Positions 8,181 through 17,859 of a DNA stretch of 53,921 nucleotides are shown one piece after another. The DNA comes from Aquitalea pelogenes (GTDB lineage: Bacteria; Pseudomonadota; Gammaproteobacteria; Burkholderiales; Chromobacteriaceae): assembly GCF_001515305.1 (NCBI RefSeq), contig NZ_LNQV01000028.1, positions 1-53,921 on the forward strand, in the 5' to 3' direction. A program made the position numbers and the translations under genes. The notes below the pieces were generated by a model. The model did not search any database. It saw nothing but the letters and a program-made list of their open reading frames with translations, and was not told the origin of the DNA. Every line of letters begins with the position of its first letter. Position 1 is the stretch's first letter.

Positions 8181-8849
8181 ATGTCTGTTCCTGTCATTAC
8201 CATTGACGGCCCCTCTGCTTCCGGCAAGGGAACTGTCGCCGCCATCGTCGCCCAACGCCTGGGTTTCCACTATCTTGATTCCGGTTCCCTGTACCGCCTG
8301 CTTGCCCTGCATGCGCGCAAGCTGGGAGTGAACTGGGACGATGAAACCGCGCTGGCCCGCCTGGCTGCCGGTTTGCCTGCCGCATTCGAGCAAGGCGTGG
8401 TGTTGCTGGATGGCAACGATGTCAGTGCGGAAATTCGTGCCGAGGAAATAGGCATTGGCGCTTCCAAGGTGGCTGCGCTGCCGGCAGTACGTGCCGCCCT
8501 GTTGCAGCGCCAGCGTGATTTTGGCGTGGCGCCGGGCCTGGTGACGGACGGTCGCGACATGGGTTCGGTGGTGTTCCCGCAAGCCGCCGTCAAGATTTTC
8601 CTGACCGCCAGCGCGGACGAACGTGCAAGGCGCCGCTATAAGCAGTTGATCGGCAAGGGAGAATCTGCTAACCTCCCGCAGATTAAGCAGGACATTATCG
8701 ATCGGGACACGCGTGACGCGGCCCGGCCGGTAGCGCCGCTGCGACAAGAGCCGGACGCCTTTCTGCTCGACACCACGGAGCTCACCATCGACCAGGCGGT
8801 TGATACAGTGCTTCGCCACTTCGGGCAGTACCAGGCCTCCGGCATATGA
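8181..8849 (+). CDS. cmk: Cytidylate kinase
   Basis: Phosphorylates CMP and dCMP with ATP. The P-loop IDGPSASGKGTVA is at residues 6-18, followed by YLDSGSLYR (NMP binding), TDGRDMGSVVFP and the lid segment ERARRRYKQL. It is about 222 aa, typical of the family. I prefer the ATG at 8181; an in-frame ATG at 8166 would add five residues, and neither has a strong ribosome site. It is the first gene of the cmk-rpsA-ihfB block found in many proteobacteria and supplies CDP. Confidence 0.93.
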   Translation: MSVPVITIDGPSASGKGTVAAIVAQRLGFHYLDSGSLYRLLALHARKLGVNWDDETALARLAAGLPAAFEQGVVLLDGNDVSAEIRAEEIGIGASKVAALPAVRAALLQRQRDFGVAPGLVTDGRDMGSVVFPQAAVKIFLTASADERARRRYKQLIGKGESANLPQIKQDIIDRDTRDAARPVAPLRQEPDAFLLDTTELTIDQAVDTVLRHFGQYQASGI

Positions 8850-8944
8850 TTTTTTAAAGGGGCAATTCCTGCTGCATTGCAAGATGCGCCCTGTGTTCAA
8901 CCCTAACCCCGCACGCCGCAAGGTGTGCACCGAGAGTAAGCTTG

Positions 8945-10636
8945 ATGACTACCCTCTCCATGGAAAACTTTGCCCAGCTGTTCGAAGAAAGCCTGACCCT
9001 TCACGACATGCGCGTGGGCGAGGTGATCACTGCCGAAGTCGTTGCAGTTGATTCCAACTTCGTAACTGTAAATGCCGGCCTGAAGTCCGAATCCCTGATT
9101 CCGGCCGAAGAATTCAAGAACGACGAAGGCGTTGTTGAAGTTGCTGTTGGCGACTTCGTGACTGTTGCCATCGACGCACTGGAAAACGGTTTTGGCGAAA
9201 CCAAGCTGTCCCGTGAAAAAGCCAAGCGTCTGGCTGCATGGGTTGAGCTGGAAGAAGCGCTGGAAACCGGCAAGATCCTGTCCGGCCTGATCTCTGGCAA
9301 GGTCAAGGGTGGCCTGACCGTTATGGTCAACGGCATCCGCGCCTTCCTGCCGGGTTCCCTGGTTGACGTACGTCCGGTGAAAGACACCACCCCGTACGAA
9401 AACAAGAACATCGAATTCAAGGTTATCAAGCTGGATCGCAAGCGCAACAACGTGGTTGTTTCGCGTCGTTCCGTTCTGGAAGAAACCCTGGGCGAAGAGC
9501 GCAAGGCTCTGCTGGAAACCCTGAAAGAGGGCGCCGTTATCAAGGGTATCGTCAAGAACATCACCGACTACGGTGCGTTTGTTGACCTGGGCGGCATCGA
9601 CGGCCTGCTGCACATCACCGACCTGGCATGGCGTCGTGTGAAGCACCCGTCCGAAGTTCTGGCTGTTGGCGACGAAGTAGAAGCCAAGGTCCTGAAGTTC
9701 GACCAGGAGAAGAACCGTGTATCCCTGGGTCTGAAGCAACTGGGCGAAGATCCGTGGGTTGGTCTGTCCCGTCGCTACCCGGCCAGCACCCGTCTGTTCG
9801 GCAAGGTAACCAACCTGACCGACTACGGCGCGTTCGTTGAAATCGAACAAGGCATCGAAGGCCTGGTACACGTGTCCGAAATGGACTGGACCAACAAGAA
9901 CGTACACCCGTCCAAGGTAGTTCAGGTTGGTGACGAAGTTGAAGTCATGATCCTGGAAATCGACGAAGACCGTCGTCGTATCTCCCTGGGCATGAAGCAG
10001 TGCCTGGCCAACCCGTGGAACGAGTTTGCCGACAACTTCCACAAGGGCGACAAGCTGAAGGGCGCGATCAAGTCCATCACCGACTTCGGTGTGTTCGTTG
10101 GTCTGCCGGGCGGCATCGACGGCCTGGTTCACCTGTCCGACCTGTCCTGGAACGAAGCTGGCGAAGAAGCCGTACGCAAGTTCAAGAAGGGTGACGAAGT
10201 TGAAGCCGTTGTTCTGTCCATCGACGTGGAAAAAGAACGCATCTCCCTGGGCATCAAGCAACTGGAAGGTGATCCGTTCAACAACTACGTTGCCATGAAC
10301 GACAAGGGCGCCATCGTCAAGGGTACCGTGAAGACTGTTGATGCCAAGGGCGCTGTTGTGGCTCTGGACATGGACGTTGAAGGTTACCTGCGCGCTTCCG
10401 AGCTGTCCCGTGACCGCGTGGAAGATGCCCGTACCCTGCTGAAGGATGGCGACGAAGTGGAAGCCGTGATCATTGCCGTGGATCGCAAGTCCCGCAATAT
10501 CAGCCTGTCCATCAAGGCCAAGGATGCTCAGGAAGACAGCACCGCCATGAAGAACCTGTCGGTTGACAGCGCTTCTGCCGGTACGACCAACCTGGGTGCT
10601 CTGCTGAAGGCCAAGCTGTCCGGCTCCAACGAGTAA
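8945..10636 (+). CDS. rpsA: 30S ribosomal protein S1
   Basis: A 563-aa RNA-binding ribosomal protein that brings mRNA to the 30S subunit. Six S1/OB-fold repeats are recognisable; recurring words are [45 protein letters not shown] and [23 protein letters not shown]. The first two repeats are more divergent, as in other S1 proteins. Codon use is strongly biased, fitting high expression. The start at 8945 follows a weak GAGAGTAAG; an internal ATG at 8960 ([12 protein letters not shown]) is the alternative. It lies between cmk and ihfB. Confidence 0.95.
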   Translation: MTTLSMENFAQLFEESLTLHDMRVGEVITAEVVAVDSNFVTVNAGLKSESLIPAEEFKNDEGVVEVAVGDFVTVAIDALENGFGETKLSREKAKRLAAWVELEEALETGKILSGLISGKVKGGLTVMVNGIRAFLPGSLVDVRPVKDTTPYENKNIEFKVIKLDRKRNNVVVSRRSVLEETLGEERKALLETLKEGAVIKGIVKNITDYGAFVDLGGIDGLLHITDLAWRRVKHPSEVLAVGDEVEAKVLKFDQEKNRVSLGLKQLGEDPWVGLSRRYPASTRLFGKVTNLTDYGAFVEIEQGIEGLVHVSEMDWTNKNVHPSKVVQVGDEVEVMILEIDEDRRRISLGMKQCLANPWNEFADNFHKGDKLKGAIKSITDFGVFVGLPGGIDGLVHLSDLSWNEAGEEAVRKFKKGDEVEAVVLSIDVEKERISLGIKQLEGDPFNNYVAMNDKGAIVKGTVKTVDAKGAVVALDMDVEGYLRASELSRDRVEDARTLLKDGDEVEAVIIAVDRKSRNISLSIKAKDAQEDSTAMKNLSVDSASAGTTNLGALLKAKLSGSNE

Positions 10637-10643
10637 TTGCATC

Positions 10644-10958
10644 ATGACCAAGTCTGAGCTGATCGCACGGCTGGCAGAACGTCTTGCCGAGCGCAATTCT
10701 CAGTTGGTCTACAAAGATGCTGAGCTGGCCGTCAAAACCATTCTGGATGCGATGGCCAGCAACCTGGCACAGGGTAGCCGTATTGAAATCCGTGGCTTTG
10801 GTAGCTTCGACCTGAACTACCGTCCGCCCCGCGTAGGGCGGAACCCGAAATCAGGTAGCAGTGTCTCGGTTCCTGAGAAATATGTGCCGCATTTCAAGGC
10901 CGGCAAGGAATTGCGCGAACGGGTAGATCTGTCCCTCCTGGAGCAGACCCAGGCCTGA
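10644..10958 (+). CDS. ihfB: Integration host factor subunit beta
   Basis: A 104-aa DNA-bending protein that pairs with IhfA. It has the HU/IHF fold with the DNA-contacting arm [12 protein letters not shown], which contains the intercalating proline, and the C-terminal [11 protein letters not shown]. It starts 7 bases after the rpsA stop, so the two are probably co-transcribed. A strong terminator follows. Confidence 0.95.
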   Translation: MTKSELIARLAERLAERNSQLVYKDAELAVKTILDAMASNLAQGSRIEIRGFGSFDLNYRPPRVGRNPKSGSSVSVPEKYVPHFKAGKELRERVDLSLLEQTQA

Positions 10959-10990
10959 ACGCCATGACCGCTGGTCTCGCAAGCCGAAAC

Positions 10991-11017
10991 AAAGCGCCGC
11001 TTCTGCGGCGCTTTTTC
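10991..11017 (+). terminator. Intrinsic terminator after ihfB
   Basis: Stem AAAGCGCCGC/GCGGCGCTTT with a TTCT loop and a following T-run. Confidence 0.88.
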
Positions 11018-11099
11018 TTTGTTTGACCATCCTCTTGCTTGGGTTGCAGCACACTATCGTTTAAACTTGCACTCCGGTCACCCCTTCCGAGTAAAAAGC

Positions 11100-11393
11100 A
11101 TGCGCTACATCGTGCGTATCATCGAATTGGCCCTGCTGGTTTTTCTGATTGCCGTCACCGTGCAGAACAGCCACATGGTCGAATTCAAGCTGTTTTTCGG
11201 CCAATCCTGGTCGGCACCGCTTATCGTGTTCCTGCTGGTGTTCTTTATTGCCGGTGCAGCTGTCGGTTTGCTGGCTACTTTTTCCTACTATCTGCGCATG
11301 CGCAAAGAGCTTTCCCTGCTCAAGAAAGAGCTGCGCAGTCGCCCCCCTTCCAGCAAGGTTGCAGTTGATCCCAGCGATGCGCTGGCTGATTGA
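11100..11393 (+). CDS. lapA: LapA family protein (DUF1049)
   Basis: A 97-aa inner-membrane protein with two TM helices (residues 5-22 and about 40-62) and a short cytoplasmic coiled tail (RMRKELSLLKKELRS). It belongs to the LapA/YciS family, which works with LapB in regulating LPS synthesis. The start at 11100 puts TM1 at the N-terminus. It is followed 77 bases later by lapB, the usual arrangement. Confidence 0.88.
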   Translation: MRYIVRIIELALLVFLIAVTVQNSHMVEFKLFFGQSWSAPLIVFLLVFFIAGAAVGLLATFSYYLRMRKELSLLKKELRSRPPSSKVAVDPSDALAD

Positions 11394-11470
11394 TTAGGCC
11401 TGCCTCTACTGACGCCGCGGTGCGCATGGCACGCGGCGCAGAATCTTACCCCTGTTGAAGGAAGCTTTCT

Positions 11471-12631
11471 TTGGAACTGGATCTGTGGTGGCTGTTGCTG
11501 CTCCCGGCATTTTTCGGGCTGGGCTGGCTGGCAGCACGGGTGGATATGCGCACCGTATTGAAACAGGCAAAGTCGGTCCCTACCGGCTTTTTCCGTGGTC
11601 TGGATGCCCTGGTGGATGACAAGACCGATATTGCAGCACAGTCTTTGGCCGAGGTGTCCCGGCAGCAGGGCTCTGCACCGGAATTACAGCTGACCCTGGG
11701 CAAGTTGTACCGCAAGCGTGGTGAAAACGACCGTGCCATCCGCTTGCACCAGCGCATGCTGGAGTCGTCTGATTTGCCCGCCGAACAGCGCGACATCGTG
11801 CGTAACGAACTGGCGCAGGATTTTCGCAAGGCCGGCCTTGTGGACCGGGCCGAAGAAATCTTGCTGAAATTGTTGAACGGCAATATGACCCTGGCGGCGC
11901 GCCGTCAACTGCTGGATATCTACCAGCAGGACAGGGACTGGTACAAGGCGATTGAAACCGCCAGGGAACTACGCAGCGATGCGCATTCCTTCCAGCATGA
12001 AGTGGCGCAGTTTTATTGTGAGTTGGCACAGGGCGAGTTGTACCGCTCCAATTACCTTGCCGCCCGTGAACTGGTGGCCGAGGCCATGCAGGTCAATCGC
12101 AAATGTGTGCGTGCCAGCCTGATTCTGGGCGATATCGAGTTTGCCGAAGGCAAAATCGAGGCTGCGATTGCGGCATGGCAACATATTGAAAAACAGAATG
12201 CGGAATACTTGTCGATGGCAGCAGAGCGTCTGTTTGATGCTTATGAAAAGCTGGACAAGCCGCAGGAAGGCATAGCGCTGTTGCAGGGTTACCAGAAAAC
12301 CTTCCCGCAGCTGGAAATGACCGACTTGCTGTACCAGAAACTGTCGGCCTACGAAGGTGAAGAGCGCGCGCTGGAAGTGGCACGCCAGGCCGTGCATGCC
12401 CGCCCCAGCCTGATGGGTGTCTATCGCTTGATCGAAGCACAGATGGACGAGCTGTCACCAGAGGGGCGCATGGACGCCGAAGTGGCGCGCGCCCTGATTC
12501 AGAAGCATGCAGCGCGGCTGACCGTACACCGCTGCAAATGTTGCAATTTCCGTTCGCGGGCCTTCTTCTGGCATTGCCCCGCCTGCGGCGAGTGGGAAAG
12601 CTTCACGCCCAACCGCTCGGAAACCCATTGA
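11471..12631 (+). CDS. lapB: LPS assembly protein LapB (YciM), TTG start
   Basis: A 386-aa membrane-anchored TPR protein. One N-terminal TM helix (residues 5-20) is followed by a tetratricopeptide array and a C-terminal rubredoxin-like metal site, [21 protein letters not shown], with paired cysteines. In E. coli LapB presents LpxC to the FtsH protease and so limits LPS synthesis. The start codon is TTG at 11471 with GAAGGAAG well placed upstream; no better ATG keeps the TM helix. It is followed 20 bases later by pyrF. Confidence 0.9.
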   Translation: MELDLWWLLLLPAFFGLGWLAARVDMRTVLKQAKSVPTGFFRGLDALVDDKTDIAAQSLAEVSRQQGSAPELQLTLGKLYRKRGENDRAIRLHQRMLESSDLPAEQRDIVRNELAQDFRKAGLVDRAEEILLKLLNGNMTLAARRQLLDIYQQDRDWYKAIETARELRSDAHSFQHEVAQFYCELAQGELYRSNYLAARELVAEAMQVNRKCVRASLILGDIEFAEGKIEAAIAAWQHIEKQNAEYLSMAAERLFDAYEKLDKPQEGIALLQGYQKTFPQLEMTDLLYQKLSAYEGEERALEVARQAVHARPSLMGVYRLIEAQMDELSPEGRMDAEVARALIQKHAARLTVHRCKCCNFRSRAFFWHCPACGEWESFTPNRSETH

Positions 12632-12651
12632 GAAAATATTCAGGAGAAAGA

Positions 12652-13398
12652 ATGAATCCGCTAATTGCCGCCGGTATGGATCTGGAACCGGCATCTCCTG
12701 TGGTAGTGGCGCTGGATTTTGCCGATGCGCCGTCGGCCCTTGAATTTGCAGCCCGTCTGGACCCGCAGCAATGCAGGCTCAAAGTAGGCAAGGAGCTGTT
12801 TACCGCTTCGGGCCGCAATCTGGTGGAAAGCCTGGCTGCCCGTGGTTTCCAGGTATTTCTTGATTTGAAATTCCACGACATTCCCAATACCGTGGCGCAC
12901 GCTTGCAAGGTAGCGGCGGATGCCGGTGTCTGGATGGTGAATGTGCATGCTTCCGGCGGTCGCCGCATGATGGAAGCTGCCCGTGAAGAGCTGGCCCATT
13001 ACAGCCAGCGTCCGCTGCTGATTGCCGTGACGGTGCTGACCAGCATGGAAGCAGCCGATCTGGTGGATATCGGCATCACCGCTTCGCCGCAGGAGCACGT
13101 ATTGCGCCTGGCTACGCTGACCCGTGATTGTGGTCTGGATGGCGTGGTGTGCTCGGCACAGGAAGCGCCCATGCTCAAGTCGGCACTGGGACAGGAATTC
13201 AAGCTGATCACCCCGGGCATCCGCCTGGCCGACAGCGCCGCTGATGACCAGCGCCGGGTGATGACGCCGGTAGCCGCCTTGCAGGCCGGGGCTGATTATC
13301 TGGTGATCGGCCGCCCGATCACCCGTGCGGATGCGCCGCTGGAAGTACTGCGCAAGATCAATGCCGATATCGCTAACTACCGGGCTACGCTGTCATGA
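12652..13398 (+). CDS. pyrF: Orotidine 5'-phosphate decarboxylase
   Basis: A 248-aa TIM-barrel enzyme that makes UMP from OMP. Visible motifs are [18 protein letters not shown], the catalytic [14 protein letters not shown] (D-x-K-x-x-D) and the phosphate-binding [12 protein letters not shown]. The start at 12652 has AGGAGAAAG just upstream. Its stop overlaps the next start in ATGA, so it is translationally coupled to ugd. Confidence 0.95.
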   Translation: MNPLIAAGMDLEPASPVVVALDFADAPSALEFAARLDPQQCRLKVGKELFTASGRNLVESLAARGFQVFLDLKFHDIPNTVAHACKVAADAGVWMVNVHASGGRRMMEAAREELAHYSQRPLLIAVTVLTSMEAADLVDIGITASPQEHVLRLATLTRDCGLDGVVCSAQEAPMLKSALGQEFKLITPGIRLADSAADDQRRVMTPVAALQAGADYLVIGRPITRADAPLEVLRKINADIANYRATLS

Positions 13399-14714
13399 AA
13401 ATTACCGTTGTTGGTTCCGGCTACGTTGGCCTGGTCACCGGGACTTGCCTCGCTGAAATGGGCAACCATGTTTTGTGCCTGGACGTTGACCCGGTCAAGA
13501 TTGCCACCTTGCAACAAGGTGGCATTCCCATCTACGAGCCCGGCCTGGAAGACATGGTCAAGCGCAATGCGGCAGCCGGTCGCTTGTCCTTTACCACCGA
13601 TGTAGCCGAGTCGGTTGCGTTTGGCGAGATCCAGTTCATTGCTGTGGGTACTCCTCCTGACGAAGATGGTTCAGCCGACTTGCAATATGTGCTGGCCGCT
13701 GCACGCAATATTGCTCTGCACATGTCCGAACCCAAGGTGGTGGTGGACAAATCCACCGTGCCAGTGGGTACCGCTGACAAGGTAAAGGCACAGATGGCTG
13801 CTACTTTGGCTGAGCGTGGGGTCGACATTGCATTCAGCGTGGTTTCCAACCCGGAATTCCTCAAGGAAGGTGCGGCCATTGATGACTTCATGCGGCCGGA
13901 TCGCATTGTGCTGGGGGTTGAGGATGAGCGTGCGATCGAACTGATGCGCCGTCTGTATGCACCGTTTCACCGCAATCATGATCGTATTCTGGTAATGGAT
14001 GTCCGTTCGGCCGAACTGACCAAATACGCGGCCAATGCCATGCTGGCAACCCGTATTTCTTTCATGAACGAACTGGCAAATCTGGCGGAATCGTTGGGTG
14101 CGGATATCGAACAAGTTCGTCTGGGCATGGGTTCAGATCCGCGTATCGGCTACCACTTCCTGTACCCCGGTGCCGGCTATGGCGGCTCTTGTTTTCCCAA
14201 GGATGTCAAAGCCCTGGTGGCCAGTGGTCGCGAACAAGGCCATGCCATGCGTGTGCTCAATGCTGTGGAAGAAGCCAATGAAGCGCAAAAACGCCGCTTG
14301 GTTGACAAGCTGGTCAAGCGCTTTGGCGAAGACCTGGGCGGGCGGCATTTTGCCCTGTGGGGCCTGGCATTCAAGCCAAATACCGATGATATGCGCGAAG
14401 CTTCCAGCCGGGTGATCGTTGCTGAACTCACGCGACGTGGTGCCACCGTGGCTGCCTTCGACCCGGTAGCGGCCGTTGAGGCACAACGCGTGATGGGCGA
14501 CAACCCGTCATTGAGCTTTGCTCCTGACATGATTTCTGCGCTGCACGGTGCTGATGCCTTGTTGATCGTGACCGAATGGAAGATGTTCCGTACACCGGAT
14601 TTTGACGCCATCAAGGCCAGCCTCAAGCAGCCGGTGATTCTGGATGGCCGGAATATGTATGACCCCGCCTGGCTGCGCGAGCTGGGCTTCGACTATCAGG
14701 CGATAGGACGCTGA
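13395..14714 (+). CDS. ugd: UDP-glucose 6-dehydrogenase
   Basis: A 439-aa NAD-dependent enzyme that oxidises UDP-glucose to UDP-glucuronate, a precursor for surface polysaccharide or lipid A modification. The N-terminal Rossmann motif is [12 protein letters not shown]. The catalytic Cys is in [16 protein letters not shown], and SNPEFLKEG and [14 protein letters not shown] are also family signatures. It overlaps pyrF by 4 bases and is followed after 5 bases by hldA, so it sits in an envelope-sugar operon. A GDP-mannose dehydrogenase is the less likely alternative. Confidence 0.9.
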   Translation: MKITVVGSGYVGLVTGTCLAEMGNHVLCLDVDPVKIATLQQGGIPIYEPGLEDMVKRNAAAGRLSFTTDVAESVAFGEIQFIAVGTPPDEDGSADLQYVLAAARNIALHMSEPKVVVDKSTVPVGTADKVKAQMAATLAERGVDIAFSVVSNPEFLKEGAAIDDFMRPDRIVLGVEDERAIELMRRLYAPFHRNHDRILVMDVRSAELTKYAANAMLATRISFMNELANLAESLGADIEQVRLGMGSDPRIGYHFLYPGAGYGGSCFPKDVKALVASGREQGHAMRVLNAVEEANEAQKRRLVDKLVKRFGEDLGGRHFALWGLAFKPNTDDMREASSRVIVAELTRRGATVAAFDPVAAVEAQRVMGDNPSLSFAPDMISALHGADALLIVTEWKMFRTPDFDAIKASLKQPVILDGRNMYDPAWLRELGFDYQAIGR

Positions 14715-14719
14715 AGAGC

Positions 14720-15682
14720 ATGAATCTGTTGCAACAACTTGGACTGGATAGCAGCAAGCTGGCTGCTGACCTTGCTGGTGCCCGCGTATTGGTGGTGGGG
14801 GACGTGATGCTGGACCGTTACTGGTTTGGCGATGTGTCACGCATTTCACCGGAAGCGCCGGTGCCGGTGGCGCGTATCGGCCGCATGGAAGAGCGTGCCG
14901 GTGGCGCTGCCAATGTGGCGCGTAATATCGCAAGCCTGGGTGGCAAGGCTTCCATTTTGTCCGTGGTGGGCGATGACGAGGCGGCCACTGCACTGGAACG
15001 GCTGATGAAGGACGATGGCATCACCACGCTGTTCAAACGGGATGCGGCCATCTCCACCACCATCAAGCTACGGGTGGTGGCGCGCCAGCAGCAGTTGATC
15101 CGGCTGGATTTTGAAGATGCACCCAGCCATGAAATCCTGGCTGACAAGCTGGAGCAATACCAGTCGGTACTGGCCAGCCACGACGTGGTCATCCTGTCCG
15201 ATTACGGCAAGGGTGGCCTCACCCATGTGGCGCGCATGATCGAACTGGCACGTGCTGCCGGCAAACCGGTGCTGATCGACCCCAAGGGCGATGACTATGC
15301 CAAGTATGCCGGTGCTACCTTGCTGACCCCCAATCGCAGCGAGTTCAAGGAAGTGGCAGGCAGCTGGCAGAACGAAGAGCAGCTGATTGCCAAGGCGCAG
15401 GCACTACGCAGCCAGTTGCAGCTGGATGCACTGCTGGTGACCCGCAGCGAAGAAGGCATGACTTTGTTCCGCGCTGATGGCGCCTTGCACCAGCCTACTT
15501 TCGCCCGCGAAGTATTCGATGTCTCCGGTGCCGGCGATACGGTCATCGGCACCCTCGGCCTGGCCATGGCCGCCGGTCTGTCCCTGCCGACCGCCATGAG
15601 CCTGGCCAATGCTGCTGCCGGCATCGTGGTGGGCAAGCTGGGTACCGCTGTTTGTACCCAGCAGGAGCTGTTTGCCAGCTGA
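14720..15682 (+). CDS. hldA: D-glycero-beta-D-manno-heptose-7-phosphate kinase
   Basis: A 320-aa PfkB-family sugar kinase that makes heptose 1,7-bisphosphate for LPS inner core. Signatures: VVGDVMLDRYWFGDVSRISPEAPVP, the glycine pair ERAGGAANVARN, and the C-terminal VSGAGDTVIGTLGLA with the catalytic Asp. Unlike E. coli HldE it lacks the C-terminal adenylyltransferase domain, so a separate hldC is expected elsewhere. It sits between ugd and hldD. Confidence 0.93.
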   Translation: MNLLQQLGLDSSKLAADLAGARVLVVGDVMLDRYWFGDVSRISPEAPVPVARIGRMEERAGGAANVARNIASLGGKASILSVVGDDEAATALERLMKDDGITTLFKRDAAISTTIKLRVVARQQQLIRLDFEDAPSHEILADKLEQYQSVLASHDVVILSDYGKGGLTHVARMIELARAAGKPVLIDPKGDDYAKYAGATLLTPNRSEFKEVAGSWQNEEQLIAKAQALRSQLQLDALLVTRSEEGMTLFRADGALHQPTFAREVFDVSGAGDTVIGTLGLAMAAGLSLPTAMSLANAAAGIVVGKLGTAVCTQQELFAS

Positions 15683-15702
15683 TTGGCACGACACCGCATC
15701 AT

Positions 15703-15737
15703 GCAGCCGGATGACAGGAGTGATCCCTGCCGGCTGC
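15703..15737 (+). promoter_or_regulatory. Stem-loop between hldA and hldD
   Basis: Outer arms GCAGCCGG/CCGGCTGC and inner arms CAGG/CCTG form an interrupted hairpin that ends 20 bases before the hldD ATG. It has no T-tract, so it may tune stability or read-through rather than stop transcription. Confidence 0.4.
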
Positions 15738-15757
15738 GAACAGAAAAAGGATGAATC

Positions 15758-16753
15758 ATGACTATCGTGGTGACCGGCGCAGCCGGCTTTATTGGTTCCA
15801 ATATCGTCAAGGCGCTCAATGAGCGTGGCATTACCGACATCATTGCGGTAGACAATCTCACCTCGGGTGACAAGTTCCGCAATCTGGTGGACTGCGAAAT
15901 CTCCCATTACCTGGACAAGCATGATTTCCTGAATCTGCTGCTGGAAGGCGAGTACGAGGGCGAGATCAGCGCCATCCTGCATCAGGGGGCCTGTTCCGAC
16001 ACCATGAATCACGACGGCAAGTACATGATGGACAACAACTATCAGTACACGCTGGCCCTGTTCGATTACTGTCAGCACGAGGAAATCCAGTTCCTGTTTG
16101 CCTCCAGTGCGGCCACTTATGGCAAGGGCACCATCTTCAAGGAAGAACGCCAGTACGAAGGCCCGCTCAATGTCTACGGCTATTCCAAGTTCCTGTTCGA
16201 CCAGGTGCTGCGCCAGCGCATGAAAGAAGGCCTGTCGGCCCAGGCGGTGGGATTCCGCTATTTCAATGTCTACGGCCCACAAGAGCAGCACAAGGGACGC
16301 ATGGCCTCGGTAGCCTTCCACAACTTCAACCAGTACCGCGAACACGGCAAGGTCAAGCTGTTCGGCAGCAATGACGGCTGGGGCAATGGCATGCAAAGCC
16401 GGGACTTTGTTTCGGTGGAAGATGTGGTCAAGGTCAACCTGTATTTCCTGGACAATCCGGGCAAGAGTGGCATCTTCAACCTGGGTTCCGGTCGCGCCCA
16501 ACCGTTCAATGATGTTGCGGTGTCCACCGTCAATGCCTGCCGCCGCCACGAAGGCAAGCCAGCCCTGAGCCTGGACGAACTGGTAGCCCAGGGCATCATC
16601 GAGTACATCGACTTCCCGGAAGCACTGAAGGGTAAATACCAGAGCTTTACCCAGGCCGATATCGGCAAGCTGCGCGATGCCGGTTACAGCGCGCCCATGC
16701 TGACGGTAGAGCAGGGCGTTGATCGTTACGTAGACTGGCTGATCAGCCGCTAA
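15758..16753 (+). CDS. hldD: ADP-L-glycero-D-manno-heptose 6-epimerase
   Basis: A 331-aa extended SDR enzyme that finishes the nucleotide-heptose precursor of LPS core. The NADP-binding motif [16 protein letters not shown] is at the N-terminus, the catalytic YGYSKFLFD supplies Tyr and Lys, and SSAATYGKG and [20 protein letters not shown] are family-specific. The start at 15758 follows an AAAAGG. A terminator closes the ugd-hldA-hldD block. Confidence 0.95.
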   Translation: MTIVVTGAAGFIGSNIVKALNERGITDIIAVDNLTSGDKFRNLVDCEISHYLDKHDFLNLLLEGEYEGEISAILHQGACSDTMNHDGKYMMDNNYQYTLALFDYCQHEEIQFLFASSAATYGKGTIFKEERQYEGPLNVYGYSKFLFDQVLRQRMKEGLSAQAVGFRYFNVYGPQEQHKGRMASVAFHNFNQYREHGKVKLFGSNDGWGNGMQSRDFVSVEDVVKVNLYFLDNPGKSGIFNLGSGRAQPFNDVAVSTVNACRRHEGKPALSLDELVAQGIIEYIDFPEALKGKYQSFTQADIGKLRDAGYSAPMLTVEQGVDRYVDWLISR

Positions 16754-16770
16754 GGCTTGTTCACCCGGCC

Positions 16771-16802
16771 AAAACCGCCATGCCATGCGCTGGCGGTTTT
16801 TT
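16771..16802 (+). terminator. Intrinsic terminator after hldD
   Basis: Arms AAAACCGCCA/TGGCGGTTTT with a loop of about 10 bases and a trailing T-run. Confidence 0.85.
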
Positions 16803-16830
16803 CATGCCCGCTGCGAGCAGGCTGGAAATG

Positions 16831-16850
16831 GTTATTTGATTAGAAATAAC
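16831..16850. promoter_or_regulatory. Inverted repeat upstream of the cysM promoter
   Basis: Perfect arms GTTATTT and AAATAAC around 6 bases. It lies just before the cysM -10 box, in the place expected for an activator such as CysB. Identification is by position only. Confidence 0.4.
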
Positions 16851-16878
16851 GGTTCGACTGGAAGGTGGCTGCAGGCCG

Positions 16879-16884
16879 TATAAT
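16879..16884 (+). promoter_or_regulatory. cysM -10 box
   Basis: Perfect TATAAT 25 bases upstream of the GTG start, with AAGGAGA between. No good -35 lies at 17 bases, which fits an activator-dependent promoter. Confidence 0.55.
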
Positions 16885-16908
16885 GGCGCTCTCGCAAGGA
16901 GACCCACT

Positions 16909-17796
16909 GTGTACAAGTATCTGGAAGATTTCGTCGGTCACACTCCGCTGGTACGGCTCAAGCGCATGCCGGGTGACAGCAGCAATATCGTGTTGCTCAA
17001 GCTGGAAGGCAACAACCCGGCCGGATCGGTCAAGGACAGGCCTGCACTGTCGATGATCCGTCGGGCCGAGGCGCGCGGCGATATCAAACCGGGTGACACC
17101 CTGATCGAGCCGACCAGTGGCAACACCGGTATTGCACTTGCCATGGCAGCGGCGATGATGGGCTACAAGATGATCCTGCTGATGCCCGAGGGTTCCAGTG
17201 CCGAGCGGGTGCAAACCATGCGCGCCTATGGTGCCGAAGTCATCCTGACGCCCAAGGAAGCCTCCATGCCCGGTGCCATTGACGAGGCGCACCGCATGCA
17301 GCGCGCCGGGCTGGGCGTCATCCTCGACCAGTTTGCCAATCCGGATAACCCGCTGGCACATTACGAGAGCACCGGTCCGGAAATCTGGGCCGATACTCAG
17401 GGGCAGGTCACGCACTTTGTCTCCAGCATGGGCACCACCGGTACCATCATGGGTAACAGCCGCTTTCTCAAGGAAAAGAATCCGGCCATCCAGATCATCG
17501 GCGTGCAGCCGGAAACCGGCAGCCAGATTCCCGGCATCCGCAAATGGGAAGATGAATACCTGCCCAGGATCTGCGATTTCAGCCGTATCGATCAGCTGAT
17601 TCATGTGTCGCAGCAAGAGGCAGAAGACACCGCGCGGCGACTGGCTCGCGAAGAAGGCATTCTGGCCGGCCCGTCCTCTGGCGGGGCGCTGGCAGTAGCG
17701 CTGCGGCTGAACCAGCAACTGGAAAATGCAGTCATCGTTTCCATCGTCTGCGATCGGGGCGATCGCTACCTGTCAACCGGGCTGTTTCCGCTGTAA
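16909..17796 (+). CDS. cysM: Cysteine synthase B (O-acetylserine sulfhydrylase), GTG start
   Basis: A 295-aa PLP enzyme that makes cysteine from O-acetylserine and sulfide or thiosulfate. The PLP lysine is in NPAGSVKDRPA, the substrate loop is EPTSGNTGIALAMAA, and the phosphate-binding loop is SSMGTTGTIMG. Length and details such as RGDRYLSTGLF fit CysM rather than CysK. The GTG start at 16909 is supported by AAGGAGA eight bases upstream. It is a single-gene unit with its own -10 box and a strong terminator. Confidence 0.92.
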   Translation: MYKYLEDFVGHTPLVRLKRMPGDSSNIVLLKLEGNNPAGSVKDRPALSMIRRAEARGDIKPGDTLIEPTSGNTGIALAMAAAMMGYKMILLMPEGSSAERVQTMRAYGAEVILTPKEASMPGAIDEAHRMQRAGLGVILDQFANPDNPLAHYESTGPEIWADTQGQVTHFVSSMGTTGTIMGNSRFLKEKNPAIQIIGVQPETGSQIPGIRKWEDEYLPRICDFSRIDQLIHVSQQEAEDTARRLAREEGILAGPSSGGALAVALRLNQQLENAVIVSIVCDRGDRYLSTGLFPL

Positions 17797-17811
17797 GGCG
17801 AACATCTCCAC

Positions 17812-17847
17812 AAAAAAAGCCGTTTCCATCGGGAAACGGCTTTTTTT
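17812..17847. terminator. Bidirectional terminator between cysM and the patatin gene
   Basis: Stem AAAGCCGTTTCC/GGAAACGGCTTT with long A and T runs on either side. Confidence 0.92.
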
Positions 17848-17859
17848 CTGCGTGGTGGT

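Noticed and set aside
8903-10696. Long open frame antisense to rpsA
   Set aside because: It mirrors the strongly biased codons of S1, with no family resemblance and no ribosome site. rpsA on the plus strand is certain.
15404-16786. Antisense frame opposite hldA and hldD
   Set aside because: It spans two certain genes and their gap, and has no domain similarity.
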